Shown in pieces: positions 26,097 through 34,691 of a stretch of 64,000 bases of DNA. The DNA comes from CAZDVQ01 sp964508975 (GTDB lineage Bacteria > Bacteroidota > Bacteroidia > Chitinophagales > Saprospiraceae): contig CAZDVQ010000011.1 of the NCBI GenBank assembly GCA_964508975.1, positions 31,178 to 95,177 of the forward strand, given 5' to 3'. Both the position numbers and the translations under genes were made by a program. Position 1 is the stretch's first letter. Each line of letters starts with the position of its first letter. The notes under the pieces were generated by a model. That model ran no database searches, was not told the DNA's origin, and saw only the letters and a list, made by a program, of their open reading frames with translations.

Positions 26097-26741
26097 TTAC
26101 TTCATCATCAACCATCTGTCGATAGCTATTTTAAGGTCGGTCTCAAATTGTTGAAACGCCGTTAACTGCCTTAGCACGCTGAAATCAGTGATGTTTTCTG
26201 AAACAAGATGAGTTGCTGCATTGGGGTTGAAACCCTTGGCCTTTCGGCCTTTGAGATTACTGGCATCAACGAGTAGTCGGTGTAAAGTATCTTTAGGGTC
26301 GGGCAGTTTTTCTATTTTTCGTATATTAGGCAAATTCAGCGGTCCCTTATAATTTCGATTTCCTGCGGCTTTTTTTACAGCCATTTCATCGATTAACAGC
26401 CAAGCTTCCATCATTTTAATGGGTACTACACAAACGACCTTTTCAGGGTAGATAATCTTACCCAATACTTCTTTTTTTCGTTTATCCAGTATGTCGGTAT
26501 CAGTACTTTCAGCATCGCGGTGAAAGAATAGTATATCATATGGATAATACTTATTGGCGTGGTTGACTTGTTCTTGAATATTGCTTTTAGCAGGAGGGCT
26601 TTTCAGGAATCTAAAATCTGCGAACTTGCCTTCAGAAGGTATGTTGGGGTACAAATCATTCAAAAGCCATTTGATAATAGTCAAGAGGGCTTCATCCGAG
26701 CTGCCGTCGCCGATAAGCGTAAACTTGAGTACTTTTTGCAT
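26097..26741 (-). CDS. DUF4276-like TOPRIM-fold protein, partner of ATPase
   Basis: 214 residues. N-terminal GDGSSDEALL fits the acidic start of a TOPRIM-like fold, followed by FFHRDAESTD (the second acidic cluster) and VVPIKMMEAWLLID, characteristic of DUF4276-type proteins. It starts 2 bases after the stop of the AAA ATPase gene, so the two are translated as a unit. ATPase + TOPRIM-like pairs are recurrent antiviral modules (PARIS, Gabija and OLD-type systems share the logic); I infer a nuclease or effector role. The exact family is uncertain. Confidence 0.65.
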   Translation of the reverse strand: MQKVLKFTLIGDGSSDEALLTIIKWLLNDLYPNIPSEGKFADFRFLKSPPAKSNIQEQVNHANKYYPYDILFFHRDAESTDTDILDKRKKEVLGKIIYPEKVVCVVPIKMMEAWLLIDEMAVKKAAGNRNYKGPLNLPNIRKIEKLPDPKDTLHRLLVDASNLKGRKAKGFNPNAATHLVSENITDFSVLRQLTAFQQFETDLKIAIDRWLMMK

Positions 26742-26743
26742 GG

Positions 26744-28249
26744 CTAGGTAGTAGGGAATAGTTCAAGTTGAAGTTGATTAACGTGCTCCCGGACCGTTTT
26801 TTTCCTGGGGGATTTTTGATAGTTTTGTAAAGGTTCGTTAGCCACAGTTAACCTTGTTCCCGTTTTAGTTATGGTTTCATTCGACAAGCTATCGGCTATC
26901 TCGTCAAAACCACCAAGGTAAAGTTGTATCTCTCCAAGATCGGTTGCCGCTAGCTTGGCTTGATCTACTTTCCATGTTTTGGCTAAGGCTGAAAATCCTG
27001 TATATTTTACTTTTTTACCCAATACTTCGTTAAACATCTCCCGCTCTGTAGCAAGGTATAAACTCTCCTCGGGCACAACTCCAACCACTAGTGGTGAATG
27101 TGAGTTAATAATGACTTGTCTCAACGGGTTGTATTCATCCACAGCGTAGTTAGTATCTGTTGCCATTTCTTTTAAAAGTTCAACCATTTGAGTTATCTTC
27201 TTCGGGTTAATCCCATTCTCGGGTTCTTCCAAGCAGATAAGCCTATTGCTTTCAGTATCTTCTTTGATAATGGCCAATCCTAAAAATCGGAGGGTTCCAT
27301 CCGACAAAGACTGAGCGGGTAGGGTCAAGCCATCTTTAAATTTGATTTGTAGGGTCAATAAATCCCGCTTTTCATCTAAGTCTACCGAGAGTTCATCCAC
27401 ATCGTTGACCAATGTTTTCAACTGATTGGTTAATTGTTGGTAAACATCATCCTCCTTGCGTTGTATATGTAATCGATAGAGGGTTGCGGGTAAATTCTCC
27501 CCGTTAGATGCTACCTTGGCATTTTTAATTTCGCTGATAGCATTAGGTTGTCGTAAAGCGCTTGGTTCAAATTGTAACATCGTCCAGTTGCGCATTTCGT
27601 TCCGGGCCAAAAAAGCCGTTGGTGACTCGGCTTGCACACTCGCTAAAAGCGTCCGAGGCATACGTTCTGCATTGAACTCGGCTGTTCTGCCCTTGTTCCC
27701 CTCTTGGTGGAGTTTTATTTTTTTGCCGTTTGTCGAGATGGACGGAGTGGTTTTTTTCCCTTTGACAACAGAATTAAGCCACAATTTACTTTTCGTAAAG
27801 TACAGCTGCTTTTTTATATCCTTTAGCGGAATAGGTTTTAACTCTTCCTTGATGATTTCTATAGGCTCCTTATCTGTACCGCTTTCGTTTAATTGTAGCT
27901 CAAGGGTGTATCGTAAACTGGTTATACTTGAATGTGCTTCTTGGCCAAAATCATCCTCGGCTGTTTCCGGTACAAGCATGTCGACTTCGAACGACATCTT
28001 GGGGTAATAATGCTCGCCACTCTTGAAAAAAATATCCTTCACATTGGCGTGTTTATGATTTTCACTCCGAACTGACATTGCGGCCTGCACCAATGGTACT
28101 TGATCTGCCAGTTGAGCTAAGAACCCGAGTGCATCAAAAAAATTGGATTTGCCAATGGCATTGGCTCCTGCAATACAGGTAAAAGGGCCAAAATACAACT
28201 CGGTATCCAGCAAGCTTTTGAACCCATCTATTTTTATTCTAGTAATCAT
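26744..28249 (-). CDS. AAA_21/SMC-like ATPase of a putative defence pair
   Basis: 501 residues. Walker A is in GANAIGKSNFFDALGFLAQ (residues about 29-47), the ABC-type signature in SLSDGTLRFLGLAI and Walker B in NRLICLEEPENGINPKKI, with the D-loop/H-loop region NSHSPLVVGVVP. This is the AAA_21 (OLD/RloA-like) ATPase architecture without a fused nuclease; the nuclease-like function is presumably supplied by the DUF4276-like gene 2 bases downstream. Placed directly left of GRE-7/GRE-8. Defence role is inferred from family and pairing, not shown. Confidence 0.85.
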   Translation of the reverse strand: MITRIKIDGFKSLLDTELYFGPFTCIAGANAIGKSNFFDALGFLAQLADQVPLVQAAMSVRSENHKHANVKDIFFKSGEHYYPKMSFEVDMLVPETAEDDFGQEAHSSITSLRYTLELQLNESGTDKEPIEIIKEELKPIPLKDIKKQLYFTKSKLWLNSVVKGKKTTPSISTNGKKIKLHQEGNKGRTAEFNAERMPRTLLASVQAESPTAFLARNEMRNWTMLQFEPSALRQPNAISEIKNAKVASNGENLPATLYRLHIQRKEDDVYQQLTNQLKTLVNDVDELSVDLDEKRDLLTLQIKFKDGLTLPAQSLSDGTLRFLGLAIIKEDTESNRLICLEEPENGINPKKITQMVELLKEMATDTNYAVDEYNPLRQVIINSHSPLVVGVVPEESLYLATEREMFNEVLGKKVKYTGFSALAKTWKVDQAKLAATDLGEIQLYLGGFDEIADSLSNETITKTGTRLTVANEPLQNYQKSPRKKTVREHVNQLQLELFPTT

Positions 28250-28351
28250 CCTTGATGTTTATCAATACAAGGCTCTAAAATACAACTAAGTTGGCATACG
28301 GCATGATGGAGTAGCTATTTTATCATTTTTAAAGCGCATCGTTACAGTTTA

Positions 28352-28502
28352 TTTTGGGGCGTTGCGCCGCATGCGCGTCGCCGCTCCTTTCCGCGCTCGG
28401 CTGTTCGCGCAGTCGCGTTGCTCCTTTGCGGAGCACTTCGTGGTTCGCCTCGGTGCTACGCACTGCCGCCTGCGGCGGCCCGCTCCAAGCAGCTAACGCG
28501 AG
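28352..28502 (+). repeat. GC-rich intergenic element GRE-7 (plus orientation)
   Basis: Begins TTTTGGGGCGTTGCGCC, ends CAGCTAACGCG. One of the longer copies, with added hairpin TGCTCCTTTGCGGAGCA. Confidence 0.8.
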
Positions 28503-28506
28503 AAAC

Positions 28507-28590
28507 GGCTGCGTAGCAGCCGTTTTGTAATGGTTAATGATAAAGGGTTAATGGTTAATGATGTGTAGGGGCGCACCTACGTGTGCGCCC
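28507..28590. repeat. 47-bp mini-repeat copy A with flanking hairpins
   Basis: 28527-28573 (core TAATGGTTAATGATAAAGGG) matches the reverse complement of 34392-34438 at 46 of 47 bases. Flanked by hairpins CGGCTGCGTAGCAGCCG and GGGGCGCACCTACGTGTGCG. It fills the spacer between GRE-7 and GRE-8. Confidence 0.8.
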
Positions 28591-28614
28591 AAGGTTAGGC
28601 AAGCCAGAAATCTA

Positions 28615-28736
28615 TTCGGCCTAGCGATGCGGAGGGCGGCCGTAGGCCGTACCACAGGGGCGCATGCCCCAAGGTATGAGCGAATAGCGAACCCGCAGCG
28701 TAGCGCCCCGAGCGAACGCGAGGGGAGGCCCCAAAA
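28615..28736 (-). repeat. GC-rich intergenic element GRE-8 (minus orientation)
   Basis: Near-identical to GRE-6 in the first 90 bases; ends GGAGGCCCCAAAA. Confidence 0.85.
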
Positions 28737-28917
28737 ATAAAAAAGATAAAAAATCTATCGTCTTGAGCTGATTTGACAGCAGAAACCTATCTTTTGGGCT
28801 TCCGGTGGCGTTATAGTTTTGGGCATGTTTTGTAGCCCAGCGCGACTTAAAAAAACAAAATATTTGAACGTTCTACAAATTACACCTTATCTTTCGAGCT
28901 CAAAAAATTGGAAAATC

Positions 28918-31605
28918 ATGAAATTGCACTTGACTTTTTTACTGCTTTGTTTGCTGTGGGGGCCTATTTGGGCGCAAGAAAACGCCCAGCGTGTGCCTGG
29001 CCAATACATCGTGATGTTGAAGCACGGCGCTGAAATTAACGACTTGACCAAGCAATACCGCTTGTTTAACGGACAAGAATCGGGTCTCCAGGTTGAACGG
29101 GTAGTATCGCCCCACATGAATATTTGGCTACTGCGTTTCGACGAAACCAAAATTGGCTTCGAACCGCTGAAAGCTGCATTGGCCGCTAACCCTTTGGTAC
29201 AAATCGTGCAGCAAAACGGCTATATCAAAAACCGGAATGCACCCGATAATGCGCTTCAAATACCCAACGACCCACAATTTAACAGCCAGTGGCAATACAT
29301 CAACACTGGCCAAAATGGTGGCCTAGTTGGTGCCGACATTGATGCTGACCTAGCTTGGGATATCACCACCGGTGGCCTAACAGCCCTGGGCGATACCATC
29401 GTGGTGGCCATCATCGACGACGGTATTGACCTAAACCACCAGGATTTTGGCAATAACCTCTGGGTGAACTACGCCGAAATACCGAACGACGGCATCGACA
29501 ACGACGGCAACGGCTACGTAGATGATTACCGCGGCTGGAACGACGACAACAATAATGACGACATATCTGGCGGTGGTTTTGGCGGTGGTCACGGTACGCC
29601 AGTAGCGGGTATCGTGGGTGCTAAAGGCAACAATAACGTAGGCGTAGCCGGTGTAAACTGGAACGTTAAATTGATGATTATCGTGGGTGGTGGACAAACA
29701 TCTGCGCAAGTTTATGGCTCCTATGCATACGCGCTGCAAGCCCGCCGCAGGTACAACCAAACCAACGGCCAAGAAGGAGCCTTTGTGGTAGCAACCAACT
29801 CATCTTGGGGTGTTGACTTTGGTCAGCCCGCCGACGAGCCACTTTGGTGTGCTTTATACGACTCGCTCGGGCTTGAAGGTGTATTGAGCGCTGGCGCTGG
29901 CCCAAATGGCAACATCAACGTTGATACCCAAGGCGATTTACCCACGGCTTGCCCAAGTGATTGGCTGGTATCTGTAACGAACATGAACCGCCAAGACGTT
30001 AAAGTAACCCAAGCGGGTTATGGTATCCAAACCATTGACCTTGGCGCTTTTGGCGAAGGTACCTTTACTACTGCCGACAACAACGGCTATGGTGGATTTG
30101 GCGGTACTTCGGGCGCAACACCACACGTGGCTGGTGCTATTGCCTTGTTGTACTCGGCACCTTGTCCTGGCTTTATTTCGTATGCCAAGTCCGATCCTGC
30201 ACAAGCAGCCTTGTTGGCCAAGCAATACATTTTAGATGGAACTGACCCTAACGTGAGTATCCAGAACAACACGGTATCGGGTGGCCGATTGAATTTGCAC
30301 GGAGCCTTGTTGCAGTTGGATGCCAACTGCCCGCAAGGCAGTTGTTTCCCGCCATATGGTATCCAAGTGACGGGCTTGAACCCTGCGGGTATCAGTTGGG
30401 CAGCGGTAGGCGTGCCTGCGTATTTCAATGTGCGCTACCGTCCGCTGGGCGATACGACTTGGGTAAACGATACTACCTCGGCGTTTAGTTATACCTTCCC
30501 GCAGCTAATGGTTTGCACACAGTACGAAGTACAACTTGAATCGTACTGCGATACTATTGGCAGTGGCTATAGCAATACCTTTATTTTCCGCACGGATGGT
30601 TGCTGCGAAGCCCCTGCACAGCAAACCGTAACGATACAAAATGATACCAGTGTTTTACTCAACTGGTCAATCGTGACGGCCGTTACGACGTACATCGTGG
30701 AGTATCGTTTAGACGGCAGCACTTCTAGTACAATCTTGAATGCGACCAACCCAGGTTTTGCCTTGAACGATTTATTGCCGTGCAGTGCCTACGAAGTACG
30801 GGTTTACGGTATTTGTCAAAATGGCGATACCACCAACATTGCAGATTGGGTTAGCTTCAATACTACAGGCTGTGGTGCTTGTGAAGACTTAACGTACTGC
30901 GCCGCCGATGGCGATAGTGTAGAAGATGAGTGGATTGCAAACGTGACGATTAACGGTGTGTCTAATCCAACTGGTGCTAATAATGGCTATCTGTTTACCA
31001 GTGGCTCGATGACTACTTTACGCCGTGGCGATGTGGTAAATATCAGCCTCAGCCCAGGTTATGCAGGTACATCTTATAGCGAAATTTTCCGCGTTTGGAT
31101 TGATTACAACCAAGATGGTGACTTTGAAGACGCTGGCGAGTTGGTATACAGCCCTAACTCAACCCAAACCACCTTGAACGGAACATTCACAGTGCCAAGT
31201 ACTGCGGTTTTAGGTTTGACTCGTTTGCGTGTTGCCATGCGTTGGCAAAATGCACCAAGTTCTTGTGGTACATTCAACTACGGCGAGGTAGAGGATTACT
31301 GTATCACGATAGATGAATTGTCGGGTACTAGGTTCAATACTACCAACTTATTTGACTTGCAGATATTGCCTAACCCTAACGATGGCAGGTTTAGCTTACA
31401 GCTTAATTCAAGCATAAGCAGCACTGCAACCCTAGGTATTTACAACCTTGCAGGACAACAAATCATGGCGCAGGCGATTGAGCTTACTGAAGGACCATCA
31501 TCCTTGAACTTGAGCTTGACTGATTTGCCAGAAGGTGTGTACCAGGTACAAATCCTTACACCACAAGGTGTAGTTAACCGCAAGGTTATTATTGCCAGGA
31601 GATAG
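28918..31605 (+). CDS. Secreted subtilisin-like S8 protease with Fn3, GEVED and T9SS sorting domains
   Basis: 895 residues from the ATG at 28918, which opens the signal peptide MKLHLTFLLLCLLWGPIWAQ; the ATG at 28819 is upstream and without a signal. A short I9-like propeptide (GQYIVMLKHGAEINDL) is followed by the S8 domain with the triad D167 (AIIDDGIDLNH), H225 (GGGHGTPVAG) and S398 (GGTSGATPHVAG). The usual AAGN oxyanion motif reads SAGAGPNGN. Two fibronectin type III-like modules follow, then a GEVED domain (WIDYNQDGDFEDAGELVY) and a type A sorting domain (LQILPNPNDGRFSLQL ... VNRKVIIARR). Extracellular or cell-surface protein degradation via T9SS. Confidence 0.95.
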   Translation: MKLHLTFLLLCLLWGPIWAQENAQRVPGQYIVMLKHGAEINDLTKQYRLFNGQESGLQVERVVSPHMNIWLLRFDETKIGFEPLKAALAANPLVQIVQQNGYIKNRNAPDNALQIPNDPQFNSQWQYINTGQNGGLVGADIDADLAWDITTGGLTALGDTIVVAIIDDGIDLNHQDFGNNLWVNYAEIPNDGIDNDGNGYVDDYRGWNDDNNNDDISGGGFGGGHGTPVAGIVGAKGNNNVGVAGVNWNVKLMIIVGGGQTSAQVYGSYAYALQARRRYNQTNGQEGAFVVATNSSWGVDFGQPADEPLWCALYDSLGLEGVLSAGAGPNGNINVDTQGDLPTACPSDWLVSVTNMNRQDVKVTQAGYGIQTIDLGAFGEGTFTTADNNGYGGFGGTSGATPHVAGAIALLYSAPCPGFISYAKSDPAQAALLAKQYILDGTDPNVSIQNNTVSGGRLNLHGALLQLDANCPQGSCFPPYGIQVTGLNPAGISWAAVGVPAYFNVRYRPLGDTTWVNDTTSAFSYTFPQLMVCTQYEVQLESYCDTIGSGYSNTFIFRTDGCCEAPAQQTVTIQNDTSVLLNWSIVTAVTTYIVEYRLDGSTSSTILNATNPGFALNDLLPCSAYEVRVYGICQNGDTTNIADWVSFNTTGCGACEDLTYCAADGDSVEDEWIANVTINGVSNPTGANNGYLFTSGSMTTLRRGDVVNISLSPGYAGTSYSEIFRVWIDYNQDGDFEDAGELVYSPNSTQTTLNGTFTVPSTAVLGLTRLRVAMRWQNAPSSCGTFNYGEVEDYCITIDELSGTRFNTTNLFDLQILPNPNDGRFSLQLNSSISSTATLGIYNLAGQQIMAQAIELTEGPSSLNLSLTDLPEGVYQVQILTPQGVVNRKVIIARR

Positions 31606-31617
31606 TCCTCCAAATAG

Positions 31618-31655
31618 CTGGGAAACGGCAGCACGGGTTTGCCGTTTCCCAGTTT
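31618..31655 (+). terminator. Terminator after the S8 protease
   Basis: CTGGGAAACGGC / GCCGTTTCCCAG stem with short T-run. Confidence 0.8.
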
Positions 31656-31685
31656 ATATCTACTTTTACACAAAGACTTTACACC

Positions 31686-31877
31686 ATGCTAGGACCTACC
31701 GCATCTAATATTTTTGTAGTTGTTTATTTAATGGCCTCCTTGTTTTTGCGTTTTTATTTTGAACCCCAGCTGAAGGACCATTTTTTTGTATCCATTGGAA
31801 TTGGGTTGTTTGCCTTATTGTTTTTATGGGCGCTCATCAAGTCGAATGTGATAAAGCCTACCTTATTTAGCAAGTAA
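31686..31877 (+). CDS. Small membrane protein (63 aa)
   Basis: Two hydrophobic helices (FVVVYLMASLFLRFYF and IGIGLFALLFLWALI). No family recognised. It is followed 2 bases later by another small membrane protein, an arrangement suggesting a two-component membrane unit. Confidence 0.6.
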   Translation: MLGPTASNIFVVVYLMASLFLRFYFEPQLKDHFFVSIGIGLFALLFLWALIKSNVIKPTLFSK

Positions 31878-31879
31878 GC

Positions 31880-32077
31880 ATGATTAAACGTGCCATAGCG
31901 AATCAAAAGCTGATTGGGTTATTTCTGTTGGCTTCAGTACTGCTCAATTTCCCAATTATAGGAATATTTGGCCGGTCGGTATTGGTTATGGGCATACCGC
32001 TGTTGTATTTATATATTTTTCTGGTATGGCTGCTGCTGATAGTAGGGATAGCAGTGCTTGTAGAGCGGCAAAATTGA
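31880..32077 (+). CDS. Small membrane protein (65 aa), DUF3311-like
   Basis: Two helices (LIGLFLLASVLLNFPIIG; PLLYLYIFLVWLLLIVGIAVL) with the FP...GIPLLYLYIF...W pattern seen in DUF3311-like proteins that often accompany sodium:solute symporters. No symporter is present here. Coupled to the 63-residue gene and 41 bases before the Rieske gene. Confidence 0.6.
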   Translation: MIKRAIANQKLIGLFLLASVLLNFPIIGIFGRSVLVMGIPLLYLYIFLVWLLLIVGIAVLVERQN

Positions 32078-32118
32078 GCTTATCATAGCTGGCTCGTCTA
32101 AAATTAAAGCAACATTTT

Positions 32119-33204
32119 ATGCGTAAGCACCCTGCCAACATTGCTGAAGCCTATACCATACACAAGGATTTTTACTTGGATAAGGCTTTGTTCGAGCAAT
32201 CGAAATCACAAGTATTTACTCGTACTTGGCAGTATGCCTGCGATATAGAACTGTTGAAAGAGCAAGGTAGCATTGTTCCCGTGACCTTGCTAGAGGGTTT
32301 CTTGGACGAGCCCCTGCTGTTTACCCGTGATTCAGCCGGGCAAATACATGCCTTGTCAAATGTGTGCACCCATCGCGGTAACTTGATGGTGCAAACGCCA
32401 GGTTTGGCCAGGGCTATTAGTTGTGGTTATCATGGGCGCTGTTTTGCACTTGACGGTCGTATGACCCATATGCCGGGCTTTGAAGGGGTAGAAAATTTCC
32501 CTTCGGCCTCAGATCATTTACCTAGCTTTTCGTGGGTGCAATTTGGCCCCCTGCTGTTGGTTAACTTATCGGGCCAACAGGATGCTTCGGCTTTTCTGAC
32601 ACCGATTATCAGTCGACTTTCTTTTTTGCCCATGGATACCCTGCGTTTTTCAGCGGAGTACAGCAAGGATTATCCATTGGCGGCACATTGGGCATTGTAT
32701 TGTGATAATTATTTAGAAGGCTTTCACATCCCCTTTGTTCACCCGGCCTTGAACGCGGCCATCGAGCCGGATGATTACCGGTATGAGCAATGGGATTGGG
32801 GTAATTTGCAGTTGGCCATAGCCAAGGCTGGTCAGCCTTGTTTTGAGATACCCGAAGGCCACGTTGACCACGGCTTGAGGGTGTATGCCTATTATTGCTG
32901 GCTGTTCCCCAATTTGATGCTCAATATTTATCCTTGGGGTTTATCGTTGAATGTAGTAAAACCAAGGGGGCTCGAGGATACCGTGGTGCATTATCGTACC
33001 TACTTTTTTGAAGGGTACAGCTTTGACCGCGAATTAAACCGTATTGAGCAAACCGAGGAAGAAGATCAAGCGGTAATATTATCGGTGCAGCGCGGTTTGA
33101 AGTCGCAGTATTACAGCCAGGGGCGCTACTCGGTGAAACATGAATCCGGTGTATTCCAGTTTCACCAGTTAATTATTCAGGCGATGGGCTCCGATCGGCT
33201 TTAG
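32119..33204 (+). CDS. Rieske non-haem iron oxygenase alpha subunit
   Basis: 361 residues. Rieske [2Fe-2S] ligands C83/H85 (NVCTHRGNLM) and C102/H105 (ISCGYHGRCF), then the catalytic domain with the mononuclear iron site EGFHIPFVHPAL. Ring-hydroxylating or choline-monooxygenase-like clade; the electron-transfer partners (reductase, ferredoxin) are absent from the window. The 3' end overlaps tcdA on the other strand by 32 bases. Confidence 0.93.
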   Translation: MRKHPANIAEAYTIHKDFYLDKALFEQSKSQVFTRTWQYACDIELLKEQGSIVPVTLLEGFLDEPLLFTRDSAGQIHALSNVCTHRGNLMVQTPGLARAISCGYHGRCFALDGRMTHMPGFEGVENFPSASDHLPSFSWVQFGPLLLVNLSGQQDASAFLTPIISRLSFLPMDTLRFSAEYSKDYPLAAHWALYCDNYLEGFHIPFVHPALNAAIEPDDYRYEQWDWGNLQLAIAKAGQPCFEIPEGHVDHGLRVYAYYCWLFPNLMLNIYPWGLSLNVVKPRGLEDTVVHYRTYFFEGYSFDRELNRIEQTEEEDQAVILSVQRGLKSQYYSQGRYSVKHESGVFQFHQLIIQAMGSDRL

Positions 33205-33952
33205 CTTTTTCTTTTGCGCTACGGTCTAGCAAGTCGCGTACTACCCAGCTAGCGGCAAAAGCACCAAAGCTGGCGGGTAGCCAAGACATGGTGCCGTAGG
33301 CCGATTTTTTAAAATTGGTGCCATCGGTGCGCATGAGCGAATTAGGATCAGGCCCTTCATGCGAATAAACAACCGTGAAACCTCCTTTCCAGCCCATTCG
33401 GCGGAGCCGCTTGCGGATATGCTGTGCAAATGGGCAGTTGATGGTTTTCCAAATATCGGTGATGTCAATTTTGGTAGGGTCTACACGGCCACCGGCACCC
33501 ATGCTGCTGATGAGCGGGATACGATGCCGGAGGGCCGTTGTAATTAAACTGAGTTTAGGCGTCACGCTGTCGATGCAATCCACCACGTAGTCAAATTGTT
33601 GGCTACCAATCAGTTCTTCCATGCGTTCGGGGCTTAGGAACTCACATATTTCGTGTAGTTCCAAGTTGGGGTTAATGTCCCGCAGGCGTTGGCCCATCAC
33701 CGATACTTTATCCATGCCAACGGTTGTTTGCAAGGCGGGTAGCTGTCGGTTACAATTAGAGATATCTACAATATCGCCATCGGCGATGGTCATTTTTCCA
33801 ATGCCGGCACGGGCTATAAATTCGGCGGCAAAAGAGCCAACGCCGCCCATGCCCACAATAAGCACATGTTTAGCCTGGAGTATATCAATACCCTCGCGGC
33901 CAATTAATAATTCGGTTCTAGAAAGCCATTTAAAATCGTCGGACATATACAA
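33173..33952 (-). CDS. tcdA: tRNA threonylcarbamoyladenosine dehydratase (ThiF/E1-like)
   Basis: 259 residues of the ThiF/MoeB/E1 superfamily. Nucleotide motif GMGGVGSFAAEFIARAGIG, then DGDIVDISNCNRQ, DKV and the metal-free TcdA/CsdL-type C-terminus (GTMSWLPASFGAFAASWVV). Converts t6A37 to cyclic ct6A37 in ANN-decoding tRNAs using ATP. The -7 element 17 bases upstream supports the start. Its last 32 coding bases are antisense to the Rieske gene end. Confidence 0.92.
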   Translation of the reverse strand: MYMSDDFKWLSRTELLIGREGIDILQAKHVLIVGMGGVGSFAAEFIARAGIGKMTIADGDIVDISNCNRQLPALQTTVGMDKVSVMGQRLRDINPNLELHEICEFLSPERMEELIGSQQFDYVVDCIDSVTPKLSLITTALRHRIPLISSMGAGGRVDPTKIDITDIWKTINCPFAQHIRKRLRRMGWKGGFTVVYSHEGPDPNSLMRTDGTNFKKSAYGTMSWLPASFGAFAASWVVRDLLDRSAKEKAKADRSPSPE

Positions 33953-33968
33953 TAGGCGTTAATTCGGG

Positions 33969-33976
33969 CAAAGATA
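33969..33976 (-). promoter_or_regulatory. -7 element TATCTTTG for tcdA
   Basis: Reverse-strand exact TAnnTTTG 17 bases before the ATG. Confidence 0.65.
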
Positions 33977-34031
33977 ATGCAGCTGTTCTGATTTACAGCT
34001 TAAAGCACTGCACCTACCGAGGATGATTTTG

Positions 34032-34138
34032 ATTTGGGGCCTCCGCCGCGTTGCGTCGGCGCTACGTTTCGCGGCTCGCTGACGCTCGGCCCCTGCGGGT
34101 CTGGCGCTACGCGCCACCGCTTCACATCGCTAGGCCGG
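34032..34138 (+). repeat. GC-rich intergenic element GRE-9 (plus orientation)
   Basis: Starts TTTGGGGCCTCC and ends CACATCGCTAGGCCGG. Close to GRE-13 (shared GCGCTACGTTTCGCGGCTCG and CACCGCTTCACATCGCTA). Confidence 0.85.
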
Positions 34139-34207
34139 TTTTAGTTATGAGAGCAGAGGGCTGAGAGCAGAGCAGCGTAGAAATGCACGGTATGTCGTAT
34201 GTCTTTA

Positions 34208-34346
34208 GCGTTGTGAACAATATCAATTCATATAATTTTGTACAAGCTAAAAATACCGCGAAGCGGTAAAACATCTTAGCGATGGGTGAGGTCGTAGAGA
34301 CGCAATATTTTGCGTCTGCTGAAGGCACGACCAGAACCCATCGAAA
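34208..34346 (-). repeat. Single-arm copy of the 326-bp hairpin element, with an insert
   Basis: It follows the right arm of the 62504-62829 element read on the minus strand: GCGTTGTGAACAATA, then AAAAATACCGCGAAGCGGT, AGCGATGGGTGAG and GGCACGACC..GAACCCATCG. Between the last two blocks a hairpin AGACGCAATATTTTGCGTCT is inserted. The second arm is missing. Confidence 0.7.
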
Positions 34347-34375
34347 AGATACATGAAACGGAGCTCCTAAGCCTT

Positions 34376-34438
34376 GGGCGACCACAAGGGTCGCCCCTAC
34401 ACATCATTAACCATAAACCCTTTATCATTAACCATTAC
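34376..34438. repeat. 47-bp mini-repeat copy B with hairpin
   Basis: 34392-34438 is the inverse of copy A (28527-28573) with one mismatch. Preceded by the hairpin GGGCGACCACAAGGGTCGCC. It lies between GRE-9 and GRE-10. Confidence 0.8.
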
Positions 34439-34439
34439 A

Positions 34440-34574
34440 ATACGGCGGCTGCGCCGCCGTATTCGCGCCAGGCATGTGGAGCGCGCCGACCGTAGGGAGG
34501 CGGTGCCGCAGGCACCGAGCGTTTAGCGAGCGCGTAACACGCCGACGGCGCGTAGCGCCGGGGCGCCCCAAAAG
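34440..34574 (-). repeat. GC-rich intergenic element GRE-10 (minus orientation)
   Basis: Begins with the perfect hairpin TACGGCGGC / GCCGCCGTA, ends GGGGCGCCCCAAAAG. Confidence 0.8.
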
Positions 34575-34627
34575 AACAAATGGAAAAAGCATAATGGATA
34601 AAATGATTTGGCCTAAAAAAATAAAAA

Positions 34628-34648
34628 AATATAAGACCTTTTTATCTT
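34628..34648. promoter_or_regulatory. Shared operator-like box, copy 1 (rrf2 promoter)
   Basis: 21 bases (ATAAGACCTTTTTATCTT core, an AAGA-N8-TCTT dyad) that recur exactly, in inverse orientation, at 35146-35166 ahead of ccoI. It overlaps the predicted -33 region of the Rrf2 gene, so autorepression is plausible. Confidence 0.65.
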
Positions 34649-34664
34649 CTATTAAAAAAAGTAT

Positions 34665-34672
34665 TACCTTTG
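34665..34672 (+). promoter_or_regulatory. -7 element TACCTTTG for the Rrf2 gene
   Basis: Exact TAnnTTTG, 19 bases before the ATG at 34692. Confidence 0.65.
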
Positions 34673-34691
34673 CATTACTAAAGAAGCAAAA

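Noticed and set aside
28558..28740. Plus-strand frame across the mini-repeat and GRE-8
   Set aside because: Repeat-derived; a similar frame appears at GRE-6 (21336-21554), showing it reflects the element, not a gene.
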